Part shown: positions 8,168 through 16,945 of the stretch, one piece after another
Numbering within the stretch: the first letter of the stretch is position 1
Layout of the letters: each line of letters starts with the position of its first letter
From: Lachnospiraceae bacterium
Lineage (GTDB): Bacteria > Bacillota > Clostridia > Lachnospirales > Lachnospiraceae
Assembly (NCBI GenBank): GCA_014239155.1
Contig: JAAZZQ010000017.1
Span: 27,699 to 91,698 of the forward strand
Reading direction: 5' to 3'
DNA: 64,000 nucleotides
The notes under the pieces: generated by a model
What the model was told of the DNA's origin: nothing
The model's database searches: none
What the model saw: the letters and a program-made list of their open reading frames with translations, nothing else
Made by a program: the position numbers and the translations under genes

Positions 8168-9583
8168 ATGAATGATAAAATACAATTGCATCCAACGTTA
8201 AAACCGACAGTTGCAGAGGGCGAGCAGAATACAGAATCGGAGCAAATACTTACAAATATAGGGCTGCACACAACACGGACCCAATCGATTATGGAAAAGC
8301 TTGCAATTTTGTCAGATGCCGCAAAATATGATGTGGCGTGCACAAGTTCTGGTATTGACAGAAAAGGGAATGGGCGTGATATGGGAAACTGTGTGGCGGC
8401 AGGAATTTGTCACAGTTTTTCGGCGGATGGCAGATGTATTTCTCTGTTGAAAATACTAATGTCAAATGAGTGCGTTTATGACTGTAAGTATTGTATTAAT
8501 CGCAAAAGTAATGATGTACCGCGCGCAACGTTTACTCCCGATGAAATTTGCGAGTTAACAATAAATTTTTATAAAAGAAATTATATTGAAGGGCTGTTTT
8601 TAAGTTCCGGCGTCATCCATAATCCAAGCTACACAATGGAGTTGCTTTATCAAACCCTTTACAAGCTTAGGAATGAGTATCATTTTCATGGCTATGTACA
8701 TGTCAAGGGAATCCCGGGCACGGACCCAATGTTAATTCAGCAGATTGGCTACTTGACTGATAGAATGAGTGTAAACTTAGAGCTACCCACAGCGGAGGGG
8801 CTGGAAAAGCTTGCGCCTAACAAACACAGGAAAGCAATTTTAACGCCAATGCGCCAGATACAAAACGGCATTGCGCAGGGAAAACAAGAGCTTGCGCTGT
8901 ACCGCAATGCGCCGTCATTTGTGCCAGCAGGACAATCTACACAGATAATTATTGGAGCGACGCCAGAAAGTGATTATCAAATTATGTCTGTCGCAGAAGG
9001 GTTATATGATAAGTTTGGTTTAAAGCGGGTATTTTATTCTGCTTATGTTGGGATAAACGAAGATCAGGCATTGCCTTCGATTCATACAGCTTCCCCATTG
9101 CTGCGCGAACATCGATTGTATCAGGCGGATTGGCTGTTACGATTTTATCAGTTTCGTATAGAGGAGCTTTTAAATGAAAGACATCAGAATTTTAATGTCT
9201 TATTAGATCCAAAGTGTGACTGGGCATTGCAGCATTTGGATCAATTTCCAGTGGAGATTAACCGAGCGGATTACAAGACGCTTCTGCGTGTACCTGGTAT
9301 TGGAGTGAAGAGTGCACAACGCATCTGTAAGGCGAGAAAAAGTGGTGCACTCAATTTTGACAATCTGAAAAAAATCGGTGTGGTGTTAAAACGTGCATTG
9401 TATTTTATCACTTGTAATGGGAAGATGATGTATAAAACAAAGCTTGAGGAGGACTATATTACAAGGAATTTGCTGGCAGAGCGGGAAAAGTTACCGTTTG
9501 ACAAAGACGGAATGACCTACAAACAGTTGTCGCTGTTTGATGATACCCACGAAAACGCAGAGCAGTATTCCAATTTGTATTAG
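8168..9583 (+). CDS. Putative DNA modification/repair radical SAM protein (TIGR03916 type)
   Basis: A 471-residue radical SAM enzyme. The cluster motif CVYDCKYC (Cys ~101, 105, 108; CxxxCxxC) is preceded by several further Cys in NCVAAGICHSF. The C-terminal third has a helix-hairpin-helix DNA-binding motif, LLRVPGIGVKSAQRICKARK. This combination and the next gene match the TIGR03916/TIGR03915 pair, described as linked to uracil-DNA glycosylase-like domains and presumed to act in DNA modification or repair. The reaction is unknown. I chose ATG 8168 (preceded by GGGGATAGAGAT) rather than TTG 8087, which has no ribosome binding site. The 43-base gap to its partner suggests one operon. Confidence 0.85.
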   Translation: MNDKIQLHPTLKPTVAEGEQNTESEQILTNIGLHTTRTQSIMEKLAILSDAAKYDVACTSSGIDRKGNGRDMGNCVAAGICHSFSADGRCISLLKILMSNECVYDCKYCINRKSNDVPRATFTPDEICELTINFYKRNYIEGLFLSSGVIHNPSYTMELLYQTLYKLRNEYHFHGYVHVKGIPGTDPMLIQQIGYLTDRMSVNLELPTAEGLEKLAPNKHRKAILTPMRQIQNGIAQGKQELALYRNAPSFVPAGQSTQIIIGATPESDYQIMSVAEGLYDKFGLKRVFYSAYVGINEDQALPSIHTASPLLREHRLYQADWLLRFYQFRIEELLNERHQNFNVLLDPKCDWALQHLDQFPVEINRADYKTLLRVPGIGVKSAQRICKARKSGALNFDNLKKIGVVLKRALYFITCNGKMMYKTKLEEDYITRNLLAEREKLPFDKDGMTYKQLSLFDDTHENAEQYSNLY

Positions 9584-9625
9584 TGATTTGATTATTTTTC
9601 AAGCACGTCCTAGAAGGGATTTTAT

Positions 9626-10402
9626 ATGGAAGAGTATGTATTAATTTGTGAAGGCAGTACAGAAGGAATTTTAACAGGTGTTTATGAGGCGTATCTTTTA
9701 AAAAAGAGAATGGGGATAGAAAGTCATAATTGTATTCATCTTGCGATAAAGGAGCCAGAGATGCAGCGTCTGTTTACGCATTATGAATCGATACAAACCG
9801 ATGCAAAAAAAGCGGAGAAAGTAAGCAATACGATTGAAAGGCAGTTGGGAAAAGAAACATGGTATAGAATTAGTATGGCGATGGTATCCTGCTATGAAGA
9901 TAGGGCGGATGCGGTATACCATACAATTGTTCTTGGCTTACAATTGCGGGATAATAAAATTACAGACCGATTACAGGAGGATTGTGTACAGCGCACATTT
10001 CAGTGTGCACGCGCATCTGACAATGAGTTGTGTCATCTAAAACAATTTTTGCGTTTTTTAGAGTTACAAAATGGTATGCTGTATGCAAAAATTAATGCAA
10101 AACATCATGTTCTTCCGTATTTAATGCCACATTTTGCTGACAGACTACCCGCTGATAATTTTGTGATTTACGATGAGAATACACAGATCTTTGGATTACA
10201 TGCAAGCTATCAGAAGTGGTATTTAATGCAGGGGGTAGATTTAGATGAGGAGCGGTTGGTTTACTCTGAACTTGAGAATGAATATCAGGACCTATTTCGA
10301 CGTTTTTGTGAGAGCGTTGCAATTGAGGCGCGTGTGAATCCTGCATTGCAGAGAAGTATGTTGCCAATGCGTTTTCGACCAAATATGACGGAGTTTCAAT
10401 AA
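9626..10402 (+). CDS. TIGR03915-type probable DNA metabolism protein (DUF4130)
   Basis: A 258-residue soluble protein opening with YVLICEGSTEGILTGVYEAY and ending in PMRFRPNMTEF, as in the family that always accompanies the TIGR03916 radical SAM protein. In relatives it is fused to, or encoded beside, a uracil-DNA glycosylase-like domain. That domain is absent here, as the length is accounted for by DUF4130 alone. Together with the upstream gene it should form a two-component DNA-acting system of unknown chemistry. Start ATG follows AGAAGGGAT. The next gene begins 23 bases on, possibly by read-through. Confidence 0.8.
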   Translation: MEEYVLICEGSTEGILTGVYEAYLLKKRMGIESHNCIHLAIKEPEMQRLFTHYESIQTDAKKAEKVSNTIERQLGKETWYRISMAMVSCYEDRADAVYHTIVLGLQLRDNKITDRLQEDCVQRTFQCARASDNELCHLKQFLRFLELQNGMLYAKINAKHHVLPYLMPHFADRLPADNFVIYDENTQIFGLHASYQKWYLMQGVDLDEERLVYSELENEYQDLFRRFCESVAIEARVNPALQRSMLPMRFRPNMTEFQ

Positions 10403-10425
10403 TAGTTCATTAGAAAGGGGAAAAG

Positions 10426-12117
10426 ATGGCAATTATCGGAATTGATTTGGGGACAACAAACAGTTTGGTATCTTATTGGAAAGAGGGAACCGTAAAATTG
10501 ATTCCCAATTCTATGGGCAGTGTGTTGACACCAAGTGTGGTTAGTGTCATGCAAGATGAGATTTTTGTAGGGCAGTCCGCAAAAGAGCGAGGATTGACGC
10601 ATGGCAGTGAGACGGCAGCCTCTTTTAAGCGTTTTATGGGGACAAAAAAGAAATATCAGTTGGGGAGCCAAATATTTACGCCCACAGAACTTTCAGCACT
10701 TGTCCTGAAAAAATTAAAACAGGATGCGGAAGCGTATCTTAATGAGCCAGTGGAGGAAGCAATTATCACAGTTCCGGCATATTTTAATGACAGACAGAGA
10801 ACAGATACCAAACTTGCAGCGAAAATGGCAGGGATTCATGTGGAACGGCTGATAAATGAACCGTCGGCCGCAGCGCTTGCCTATCAGACCGCACGAAATC
10901 AAGAGGATGCTGTACTTTTAGTATTGGATTTTGGGGGAGGAACTCTTGATATTTCTGTTGTGGAATGTTTTGAGAATGTAATTGAAATTGAGGCAGTAAG
11001 CGGTGATAATCATTTGGGCGGCGATGATATTGACCAACTTCTTTATAAAGATTTTATGGAAAAACACTCTGAACTTTCTTTGTTGGATGAAGAGGGCGCC
11101 GCTGGACTGCGAACTGCTCTGACAGAGGCAAAATGTGCACTTGGCAAGCAAGACAAACTTATGGTTTCTTATACTTATGGGACAAGTACAGTTGAGGATT
11201 ATATAACACAGGAACAGCTGTTGGAGTTGGGATTGCCAATATTGGAGCGCATTCGACATCTGTGCGCGCAGGCGATGCGAGACGCAAAATGCAAGGAAAA
11301 TGAGATTGATGATGTAATTATGGTGGGTGGTTCCTCACAGCTTTATTTTGTACAGCGGTTTATTGAAGAACTGTTTGGCAGACCGCCAGTAGTAATGGAC
11401 AAGACGGATAAAGTTGTGGCAAGAGGTGCGGGTATTTATGCAGGAATACGAATGCGTGCTGCGGATATTAAAGACCGCATGATGACCGATGTCTGCCCGT
11501 TTACACTTGGAACGAATGTTGTGTGGGATAAAGAAGATGACAGACCACATATCTGCCCTGTTTTAGAACGCAACTGTCCACTGCCTTTTTCAAAGACAAT
11601 TCAGCTATATACTACTGGAGATTATCAGGAATTAATGCGTGTTGGTATCTATCAGGGGGAAGCGTACTATGCAGATGAGAATGTGTGTCTTGGAGAGCTG
11701 CTAATTGGAGTTCGGCGGCGTCTAGCGGGTCAGGAAGGAATCCGTGTAACTTTTTCCTACGATATTAATGGTGTGTTGCAAGTTGAGGCGGAAAATGCTA
11801 TGCATCAGGTCGTTAAAAAGTTGATTGTCAATGATGCACTGAGCGAGAAAGAGATAGAGGAAAGTCTTATACAACTAGAACAACTGAAGATGCCAGGTAA
11901 AGAGACAGAGGAATATGCACTTATTCACGCCAAATTAGAATGGTTGTATCAGCAGCAGACAGGGACAGCAAGAAATCAGACCGCGGGAATGCTGTATCAT
12001 TTGAAGACAACAAGGGAAGAGGGAAAACATCATTTATATGTAAAAGTGAAAGAGGAAGCCAAACAGTGGTTGGTGCAGGCGTCAATGTATCTTGATGCAT
12101 TTGAGCCAGAAAATTAG
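10426..12117 (+). CDS. hscC: HscC-type Hsp70 chaperone
   Basis: A 563-residue Hsp70 homologue, clearly shorter than DnaK (~610-640) and close to HscC length. ATPase signatures are intact: IGIDLGTTNSLV at the N-terminus, VPAYFNDRQRTDTKLAAKMAG, LVLDFGGGTLDISV and IMVGGSSQLYFV. The substrate-binding half is compact and lacks the usual long acidic helical lid tail. The next gene encodes a J-domain protein 10 bases downstream, the same pairing as HscC with its DjlC-type partners. Its clients are unknown. Ribosome binding site GAAAGGGG precedes the ATG. Confidence 0.85.
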   Translation: MAIIGIDLGTTNSLVSYWKEGTVKLIPNSMGSVLTPSVVSVMQDEIFVGQSAKERGLTHGSETAASFKRFMGTKKKYQLGSQIFTPTELSALVLKKLKQDAEAYLNEPVEEAIITVPAYFNDRQRTDTKLAAKMAGIHVERLINEPSAAALAYQTARNQEDAVLLVLDFGGGTLDISVVECFENVIEIEAVSGDNHLGGDDIDQLLYKDFMEKHSELSLLDEEGAAGLRTALTEAKCALGKQDKLMVSYTYGTSTVEDYITQEQLLELGLPILERIRHLCAQAMRDAKCKENEIDDVIMVGGSSQLYFVQRFIEELFGRPPVVMDKTDKVVARGAGIYAGIRMRAADIKDRMMTDVCPFTLGTNVVWDKEDDRPHICPVLERNCPLPFSKTIQLYTTGDYQELMRVGIYQGEAYYADENVCLGELLIGVRRRLAGQEGIRVTFSYDINGVLQVEAENAMHQVVKKLIVNDALSEKEIEESLIQLEQLKMPGKETEEYALIHAKLEWLYQQQTGTARNQTAGMLYHLKTTREEGKHHLYVKVKEEAKQWLVQASMYLDAFEPEN

Positions 12118-12127
12118 GAGAAGTACA

Positions 12128-14773
12128 ATGAATACGATTTGGGAGATTCTTGAGATTGAGCCTACATTGGATAAAAAAGAGATTCGCAGGGCGTATGCTG
12201 CTTTAAGTCGTAAATATCATGTGGAAGAATTTCCAGAGGAATTTGCCAGAATCCAACAGGCGTATCATGCGGCGTTGGAACAGGTGCAGGATCGGGAGAA
12301 TAAGACAATACAATTGATTCAGGTCGCTGCGTTTGACAATATAGAGCATGATGAAGACTATAAGCCAAATTCTATTTTATTGCGTTTGGAACAGTTTCGT
12401 AAAAATCAAAAAGGTTTTTCTACTACATATAACAGCGAAGAAGTGATTGTTCAAATTATAGAATTGTTGGCAGAATACAATCAATTGACCAATTTAGACC
12501 GAAAAGAATCTAACAGATTGCTTGTATGGCAGAATTTTATATTATCAGATGCATTTCTTACAGTTTATGACAGGGAAGGGTTTGTGGAAAAGCTTGTACG
12601 AGAGATTTCGGCTTGTAAAGCGCTTACTTTATCGAAACTGGAACCAGAATTTTTAAGTGAATTGTCACTGGTTTATGGTATTGTTCATTTTGATGACATA
12701 GGAAGATATGACCTTGGAAATAAGGTTGCTTTGGGAGATTTGCTGTTGGAACAAAACGGTGCGGATTGGCTAGAAGTTAGACCAACCGCGCAGCGGGTTA
12801 GCCTAAGTTATTCTTTCTATTCGTTTCGCAAGTTGTGTCAGAGTGCGCATCGAGGAGAACTTAAAGATTATCAGTTAGATAAGTGGGGAAATCTGTGTTT
12901 TCATGCGGAGGACAACTATATTCCAAAAGTGACAGCAGAGGAAGAACCAAAGTGGCAGTTGCGAATCGAATCTGTAATCGAACCGTTTGCGCCTGCTTGT
13001 GTGGCAATGCACCGCTATCTTGTTGGGCACTATGGGATTTCAGAACAGGTTTGTCATTGTATGCGTGAAAATTTTGAAATTGATGGAAGATTGGGTGAAT
13101 ATCCGCTGTGTTCTTATCAGGAAGCATATGAGCAAATGTGTCAGAAGTATCCCCAGATGAATCAATCTGAGGCTGCTAAATTGACAGAGTGGAAACTTGC
13201 ATTACTGTCAGATCCACCTGTATTTACAAAGAGAACACTGGATTTGGAGACAATGGAGTGGCTGATGTTGGTCTGGAAAGTGCGACAGTGTTCTGTAGAA
13301 TTGACCCAAGAGGTCTATGACGCATACAAGGATGCGGGGGCGATTTTCCTTCCACTATTAGAGATGCTAATTGCACGTTTAATAGAATGTAAAAATGAGT
13401 GTTCCTGCAAATGCGAAACAAAAATAGAGCAAGTGTCCTTGCAAAATGGTTGTTTTTGGTATTATTTTCTAGGAACTGTATATCCATACACAAACAATGG
13501 ACAGAAGTGGACAGAATCAGATTATCACTTTGCGCTTTCACAATATATGAAACAAGTATATCCTGTCTCAAAATACTTTATAAGAAAATTCTTTTCAAAA
13601 GAAACAAAGTCGCCAAAGGATTGTATGCATTTTGTTTTGCAAGTGGGAAGACGGGAAAAGGTTGTATATTTGGAAGAAAAAGAGATTCGACTCGTGTTTA
13701 CTTTGCATCATGTAGAGTATTTTTTAGAGGGAACACCTGTTTTTTATCAGGTACTTTCTTTTGCGGAGTTGGCGGCATTGCCAGAATCTGAAGAAGGAAA
13801 TGTAACATTTTTCTTACTGCTGCCCATTGCAAAGATACAGGCAGAGGAACAATGCAGAACAGAGGTGCTGCGACGATTCAAATATTTGCCATTTTATGAG
13901 CCTACTTGGAATTTTCTTGTGGATTGCATCATGCGAAATACAGATTGGGAAATCGCGCCAGAGCACCCACAGAAACAGTTAGAGGAAGTGTATTATAGTG
14001 AAAACACATTCCACTGCTTTCGGGGTAGGCTGACAGGAAGAAAGTTTACAGTGGAATACAAGACACCAAAAGGTTGGTATGCAATGAAGCTGTTGCATGG
14101 AGAGTCGAAGAATACGCGAGCGGTCGAGGACAAAACAGAACGTCTTTGTCTAATGCATAAAGTTGTAGATGGATTTTTGCCGCCAGAGCCAAAGTTGTTA
14201 AAAGAAATTTCAGTTAGAGGAAAGACCCCGCGACAAAAGGCGGATGCTGTGTATCGTATGCTGATGGAAGGTGGGCAGCTATTAGGAATTAATTTTTCTA
14301 TTGTTCTATGGTTTTGGGAAGATGGGGTTATCCTTCCACGGCTGTGTTATCTATTTATAGATAACATTTGGAATGCAGCAAACACTTTGCTTGAGATTAC
14401 AGGGGAACGAAAAAGTGTTTATCTCAATCGAGAAGAACGTCTAAAACGCATAATAGGAGAATCTGCAAGCATTGTGGGATATTTTAGTGTGGAAAATTTA
14501 TTGCCGTTTCCTGTTGGTTTTGGCGAAAGTGGAAAGGTTTATAGTTATTTTAATCATAAATTGATTGTGGCGAAAAGTTATCCAGAATTAATAACAAAAT
14601 GTATTGACTTGGAGCATCTGGATAAGATTGAGATAGATGATGGAGTGCGCACTGTAGATTTGTTTACAAGAAAACTAGAAAATTGGTATATGCATCGTTA
14701 TCTTCCTGAAACAAAAGAGTATGAGGAAAATTATCCTTTTGAGGTGTTAAGAGAACTATTTGAAGAATTATAA
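12128..14773 (+). CDS. Large J-domain protein, partner of the HscC-type Hsp70
   Basis: An 881-residue protein. Residues 1-45 form a divergent J domain: IWEILEIEPTLDKKEIRRAY, then LSRKYHVEEFPEEFARIQQAY. Family members of this divergent type usually read HPE at the loop where DnaJ has HPD. Here the triplet is HVE, lacking the proline. The remaining ~830 residues show no repeats, membrane segments or zinc motifs that I can name. I chose ATG 12128 because GGAG lies 8 bases ahead at the end of the chaperone gene. The tight spacing implies translational coupling, so this is probably the dedicated co-chaperone. Confidence 0.75.
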   Translation: MNTIWEILEIEPTLDKKEIRRAYAALSRKYHVEEFPEEFARIQQAYHAALEQVQDRENKTIQLIQVAAFDNIEHDEDYKPNSILLRLEQFRKNQKGFSTTYNSEEVIVQIIELLAEYNQLTNLDRKESNRLLVWQNFILSDAFLTVYDREGFVEKLVREISACKALTLSKLEPEFLSELSLVYGIVHFDDIGRYDLGNKVALGDLLLEQNGADWLEVRPTAQRVSLSYSFYSFRKLCQSAHRGELKDYQLDKWGNLCFHAEDNYIPKVTAEEEPKWQLRIESVIEPFAPACVAMHRYLVGHYGISEQVCHCMRENFEIDGRLGEYPLCSYQEAYEQMCQKYPQMNQSEAAKLTEWKLALLSDPPVFTKRTLDLETMEWLMLVWKVRQCSVELTQEVYDAYKDAGAIFLPLLEMLIARLIECKNECSCKCETKIEQVSLQNGCFWYYFLGTVYPYTNNGQKWTESDYHFALSQYMKQVYPVSKYFIRKFFSKETKSPKDCMHFVLQVGRREKVVYLEEKEIRLVFTLHHVEYFLEGTPVFYQVLSFAELAALPESEEGNVTFFLLLPIAKIQAEEQCRTEVLRRFKYLPFYEPTWNFLVDCIMRNTDWEIAPEHPQKQLEEVYYSENTFHCFRGRLTGRKFTVEYKTPKGWYAMKLLHGESKNTRAVEDKTERLCLMHKVVDGFLPPEPKLLKEISVRGKTPRQKADAVYRMLMEGGQLLGINFSIVLWFWEDGVILPRLCYLFIDNIWNAANTLLEITGERKSVYLNREERLKRIIGESASIVGYFSVENLLPFPVGFGESGKVYSYFNHKLIVAKSYPELITKCIDLEHLDKIEIDDGVRTVDLFTRKLENWYMHRYLPETKEYEENYPFEVLRELFEEL

Positions 14774-14803
14774 CCAACATATTTTAGATAAGAAACATTT
14801 TAT

Positions 14804-14832
14804 TTGCCTTTTTTTAATAAAAATTATATACT
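14804..14832 (+). promoter_or_regulatory. Promoter of the DUF3737 gene
   Basis: TTGCCT (14804-14809) and TATACT (14827-14832) are separated by 17 bases, 35 bases before the ATG. Confidence 0.6.
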
Positions 14833-14866
14833 AATGTAAAAATATGAAAAACGGAGATGACGGTAG

Positions 14867-15706
14867 ATGAAAGTAGTTGAAAAACAAACATTAGATGAGG
14901 AGCGCGCTTTGTATGGAAGTAAAGGAATTCTGATAAAGGAATGTTCTTTTGATGGTCCAGCGGATGGAGAAAGTGCGGTAAAAGAGTCCTCAGATGTTCA
15001 GGTAAACAAATGTTTCTTTAACTTGCGCTATCCATTCTGGCATGTGCATGGATTGACCATTCATAATTCTGAGATGACACCACTGTGTCGCGCTGCGCTT
15101 TGGTATTCTGACCATGTGGAAGTTACAGATACAAAAATGTATGGTATTAAGGCGTTTCGTGAGTGCAGTGATGTGGTAATTCGCGATTGTGATATTATTT
15201 CGCCAGAGTTTGGCTGGTTTGTGAAAAATATTGAAATGACAAATTCTGTGGCAGAAAGCGAGTACTTTATGATGCGCTCAGAGAATATCACATTTAAAAA
15301 TGTAACATTTAAGGGAAAGTATTCGTTCCAATACATAAAAAATGCTGTGTTTGAAAATTGTAATTTTGATACAAAAGACGCTTTCTGGCACGGTGAAAAT
15401 GTTATTGTGCGAAACAGTGTTGTGAAAGGGGAGTATCTTGCATGGTATGCGGATGGACTCACCTTTGAAAATTGTAAAATTATTGGCACGCAACCGCTAT
15501 GTTACTGCAAAAATTTAAAGTTGGTTGACTGCGAGATGATAGAGACGGACCTTTGCTTTGAGAAATCTGAGGTGGAGGCACAAATAACAACACCTGTGAT
15601 TAGCATTAAAAATCCATTGTCAGGGACCATTGTTGTGCCGGCGGTAGATGAGATTATTATGGATGATGCAAATGCAAAAGGTAAAATTCGTTACAGTTCA
15701 GTCTAG
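14867..15706 (+). CDS. DUF3737 family beta-helix protein with MITE-altered C-terminus
   Basis: A 279-residue protein built of repeated ~20-residue rungs such as FKNVTFKGKYSFQYIKNAV and FENCNFDTKDAFW, as in right-handed parallel beta-helix proteins. The whole resembles DUF3737, of unknown function. No signal peptide is present. The last five codons and the TAG come from a 154-bp inserted element (15690-15843). Joining the target-site duplication to the right flank would give an uninterrupted ending GKIQIVA plus TAG, so the native C-terminus QIVA has been replaced by RYSSV. The change is small and the protein is probably still functional. Confidence 0.85.
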   Translation: MKVVEKQTLDEERALYGSKGILIKECSFDGPADGESAVKESSDVQVNKCFFNLRYPFWHVHGLTIHNSEMTPLCRAALWYSDHVEVTDTKMYGIKAFRECSDVVIRDCDIISPEFGWFVKNIEMTNSVAESEYFMMRSENITFKNVTFKGKYSFQYIKNAVFENCNFDTKDAFWHGENVIVRNSVVKGEYLAWYADGLTFENCKIIGTQPLCYCKNLKLVDCEMIETDLCFEKSEVEAQITTPVISIKNPLSGTIVVPAVDEIIMDDANAKGKIRYSSV

Positions 15707-15843
15707 GACTTTGCATTTACTGCAAATTATGGCTTTATAAGCCACGTAAAACTGTGTAGTGGTAGAGATACATCAAGCCACCACGAAGTGGTTTTGCATG
15801 GCTTGATGTCTGTAACAGGAAGCCAAAGGCTGAACTCTGTTAC
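15690..15843 (-). mobile_element. IS66-type MITE, copy E (154 bp, intact)
   Basis: The ends are GTTACAGTTCAG (15690-15701) and, at the right, CTGAACTCTGTTAC. Perfect 8-bp direct repeats TAAAATTC flank it (15682-15689 and 15844-15851). Orientation is inverted relative to copy A. Internally it keeps the subterminal GTAACAG...CTGTTAC hairpin of the other copies but has its own central stem (CATCAAGCCA with TGGCTTGATG). It carries no coding sequence. It is inserted in the last codons of the DUF3737 gene. Confidence 0.85.
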
Positions 15844-15872
15844 TAAAATTCAAATCGTTGCTTAGATAGGGC

Positions 15873-15901
15873 TTGAAAAAGGTTTTAAAGTGTGCTATGG
15901 T
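15873..15901 (+). promoter_or_regulatory. Promoter of the secreted repeat protein
   Basis: TTGAAA (15873-15878) is followed after 17 bases by TATGGT (15896-15901), about 45 bases before the ATG with its AGGAGG site. Confidence 0.5.
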
Positions 15902-15945
15902 AAAGAAAAGCAGAGGATTTTCTATATTTTAGGAGGTATTTGGAT

Positions 15946-16431
15946 ATGAAAAAATTGTTGGCTATGGGACTTGCCTGTGCAGTAATGCTCGCTCCGGCGT
16001 TTTCCGTAAATGCCGCAGAAGAGGTTGAGACCTGTCATATCGGAGGCTGTAAATTAGGGGAATGTTTTATGGATGCAGACGGTGATGGAATCTGTGGAAA
16101 TCACTACTTCGTTGATGAAGATGGCGATGGAATTTGCGATTTTCATTGCTATTCAGATGTCAATACAGACGGAATCTGTGACTATTTTGTAGATGCGGAT
16201 GAGGATGGAATCTGCGATCACTGTCATGATCATGGAAAACCAGTTCCAGCAAGTACACTGGATGGTGCTGCAAGCACCACAGTAGCTCCAAGCACACCTA
16301 CAGTAACCTATGCAGCGCCAGCTCCTACTGTGACCTACACAACACCTACTGTTACTTATGATCCCAATTATTATTATGGATGTCATAGCAGCAGGCATCA
16401 CAGCAGTGGACATCATGGACGTTGCTGGTAA
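15946..16431 (+). CDS. Secreted protein with DxDGDGICD repeats and His-rich tail
   Basis: A 161-residue exported protein. Residues 1-24 are a typical signal peptide ending in SVNAAE. Four Asp/Cys motifs follow at roughly 14-20 residue spacing (DADGDGICGN, DEDGDGICDF, DVNTDGICDY, DADEDGICDH). These resemble EF-hand-like calcium loops of thrombospondin type-3 or dockerin repeats, with added Cys and His. A Thr/Pro/Val linker with VTY repeats leads to a His/Ser/Cys-rich end (HSSRHHSSGHHGRCW). Calcium or transition-metal binding at the cell surface is an inference. Start ATG 15946 follows AGGAGG, while TTG 15940 overlaps it poorly. A strong terminator lies ~250 bases downstream. Confidence 0.75.
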   Translation: MKKLLAMGLACAVMLAPAFSVNAAEEVETCHIGGCKLGECFMDADGDGICGNHYFVDEDGDGICDFHCYSDVNTDGICDYFVDADEDGICDHCHDHGKPVPASTLDGAASTTVAPSTPTVTYAAPAPTVTYTTPTVTYDPNYYYGCHSSRHHSSGHHGRCW

Positions 16432-16552
16432 ATCTTTTCGATAGGTAGAGAGCACGAACTCTGAGAAAGTGTGACAGGGTGTAGTTCTCCTCAGAGCATT
16501 ATAAGAATTGTTGTAAGCAAACTTTCGCAGTTCTAAGAGAGTAGTTTTGTAT

Positions 16553-16640
16553 TTATGCGCAGACCTGCGCAGAGGAAATATGCCACTAAAGTGGCGCGCA
16601 GGTCGCGCGGCGAGTAGGGAAGATAAGACTTCCCTACTCG
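16553..16640 (+). repeat. Structured repeat, second family, copy 1
   Basis: A compact folded unit. GACCTGCGC (16562-16570) pairs with GCGCAGGTC (16596-16604) and encloses a GCCAC-TAAA-GTGGC hairpin after an unpaired AGAGGAAATAT. A second hairpin follows, CGAGTAGGGAAG (16611-16622) with CTTCCCTACTCG (16629-16640). A related unit with different but still complementary stems is at 62361. It lies in the 3' region of the secreted-protein gene, 40 bases before a terminator. Confidence 0.55.
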
Positions 16641-16678
16641 ATTAATTTGTATATGTACGAAATCTCTAGCTTTTTTGG

Positions 16679-16708
16679 AAAAAACACCTTTTTGGAGGTG
16701 TTTTTTTT
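16679..16708 (+). terminator. Rho-independent terminator
   Basis: AAAAAACACCT and AGGTGTTTTTT (11-bp perfect arms, 6-base loop) end in eight T. It closes the transcript from 15946. The 248 bases between the stop codon and this hairpin hold only the structured repeat and a CTCTGAG/CTCAGAG inverted repeat, and could be a long 3' untranslated region or a separate small RNA. Confidence 0.85.
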
Positions 16709-16768
16709 CTGCACAAGGCACCCAAAGAATGGAAATTGGTAGGCAATAAAGAATTTAAATAAAAGATA

Positions 16769-16904
16769 GTAACAGTTCAGGCAGGTATTTGCACTGTGCT
16801 GCAAATACCGTAGGAAAGCGTGGTGGCTGCAAGCAAAAATTCATCGCCGAAGGCGATTTTGTATGAATTTTTGCCTGTAACAGTGAAGGTATCTGAACTG
16901 TTAC
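16769..16904 (-). mobile_element. IS66-type MITE, copy D (136 bp, intact)
   Basis: The outer 12 bases GTAACAGTTCAG and CTGAACTGTTAC are perfect inverted repeats. Perfect 8-bp direct repeats AAAAGATA lie at 16761-16768 and 16905-16912. The middle contains the family hairpin around ATCGCC-GAAGGCGAT with GCAAAAATTCAT arms. It sits between the 16679 terminator and rtcB. The 514-base gap before rtcB otherwise holds only the structured repeat and the terminator. Confidence 0.9.
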
Positions 16905-16945
16905 AAAAGATATTCGTATAACATTTGGAAAGGAAAAAGGATTTT

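Noticed and set aside
16060..16230. Regular short repeats that might suggest a CRISPR or satellite
   Set aside because: They are the codons of the DxDGDGICD protein repeats, with varied spacing and no spacers.
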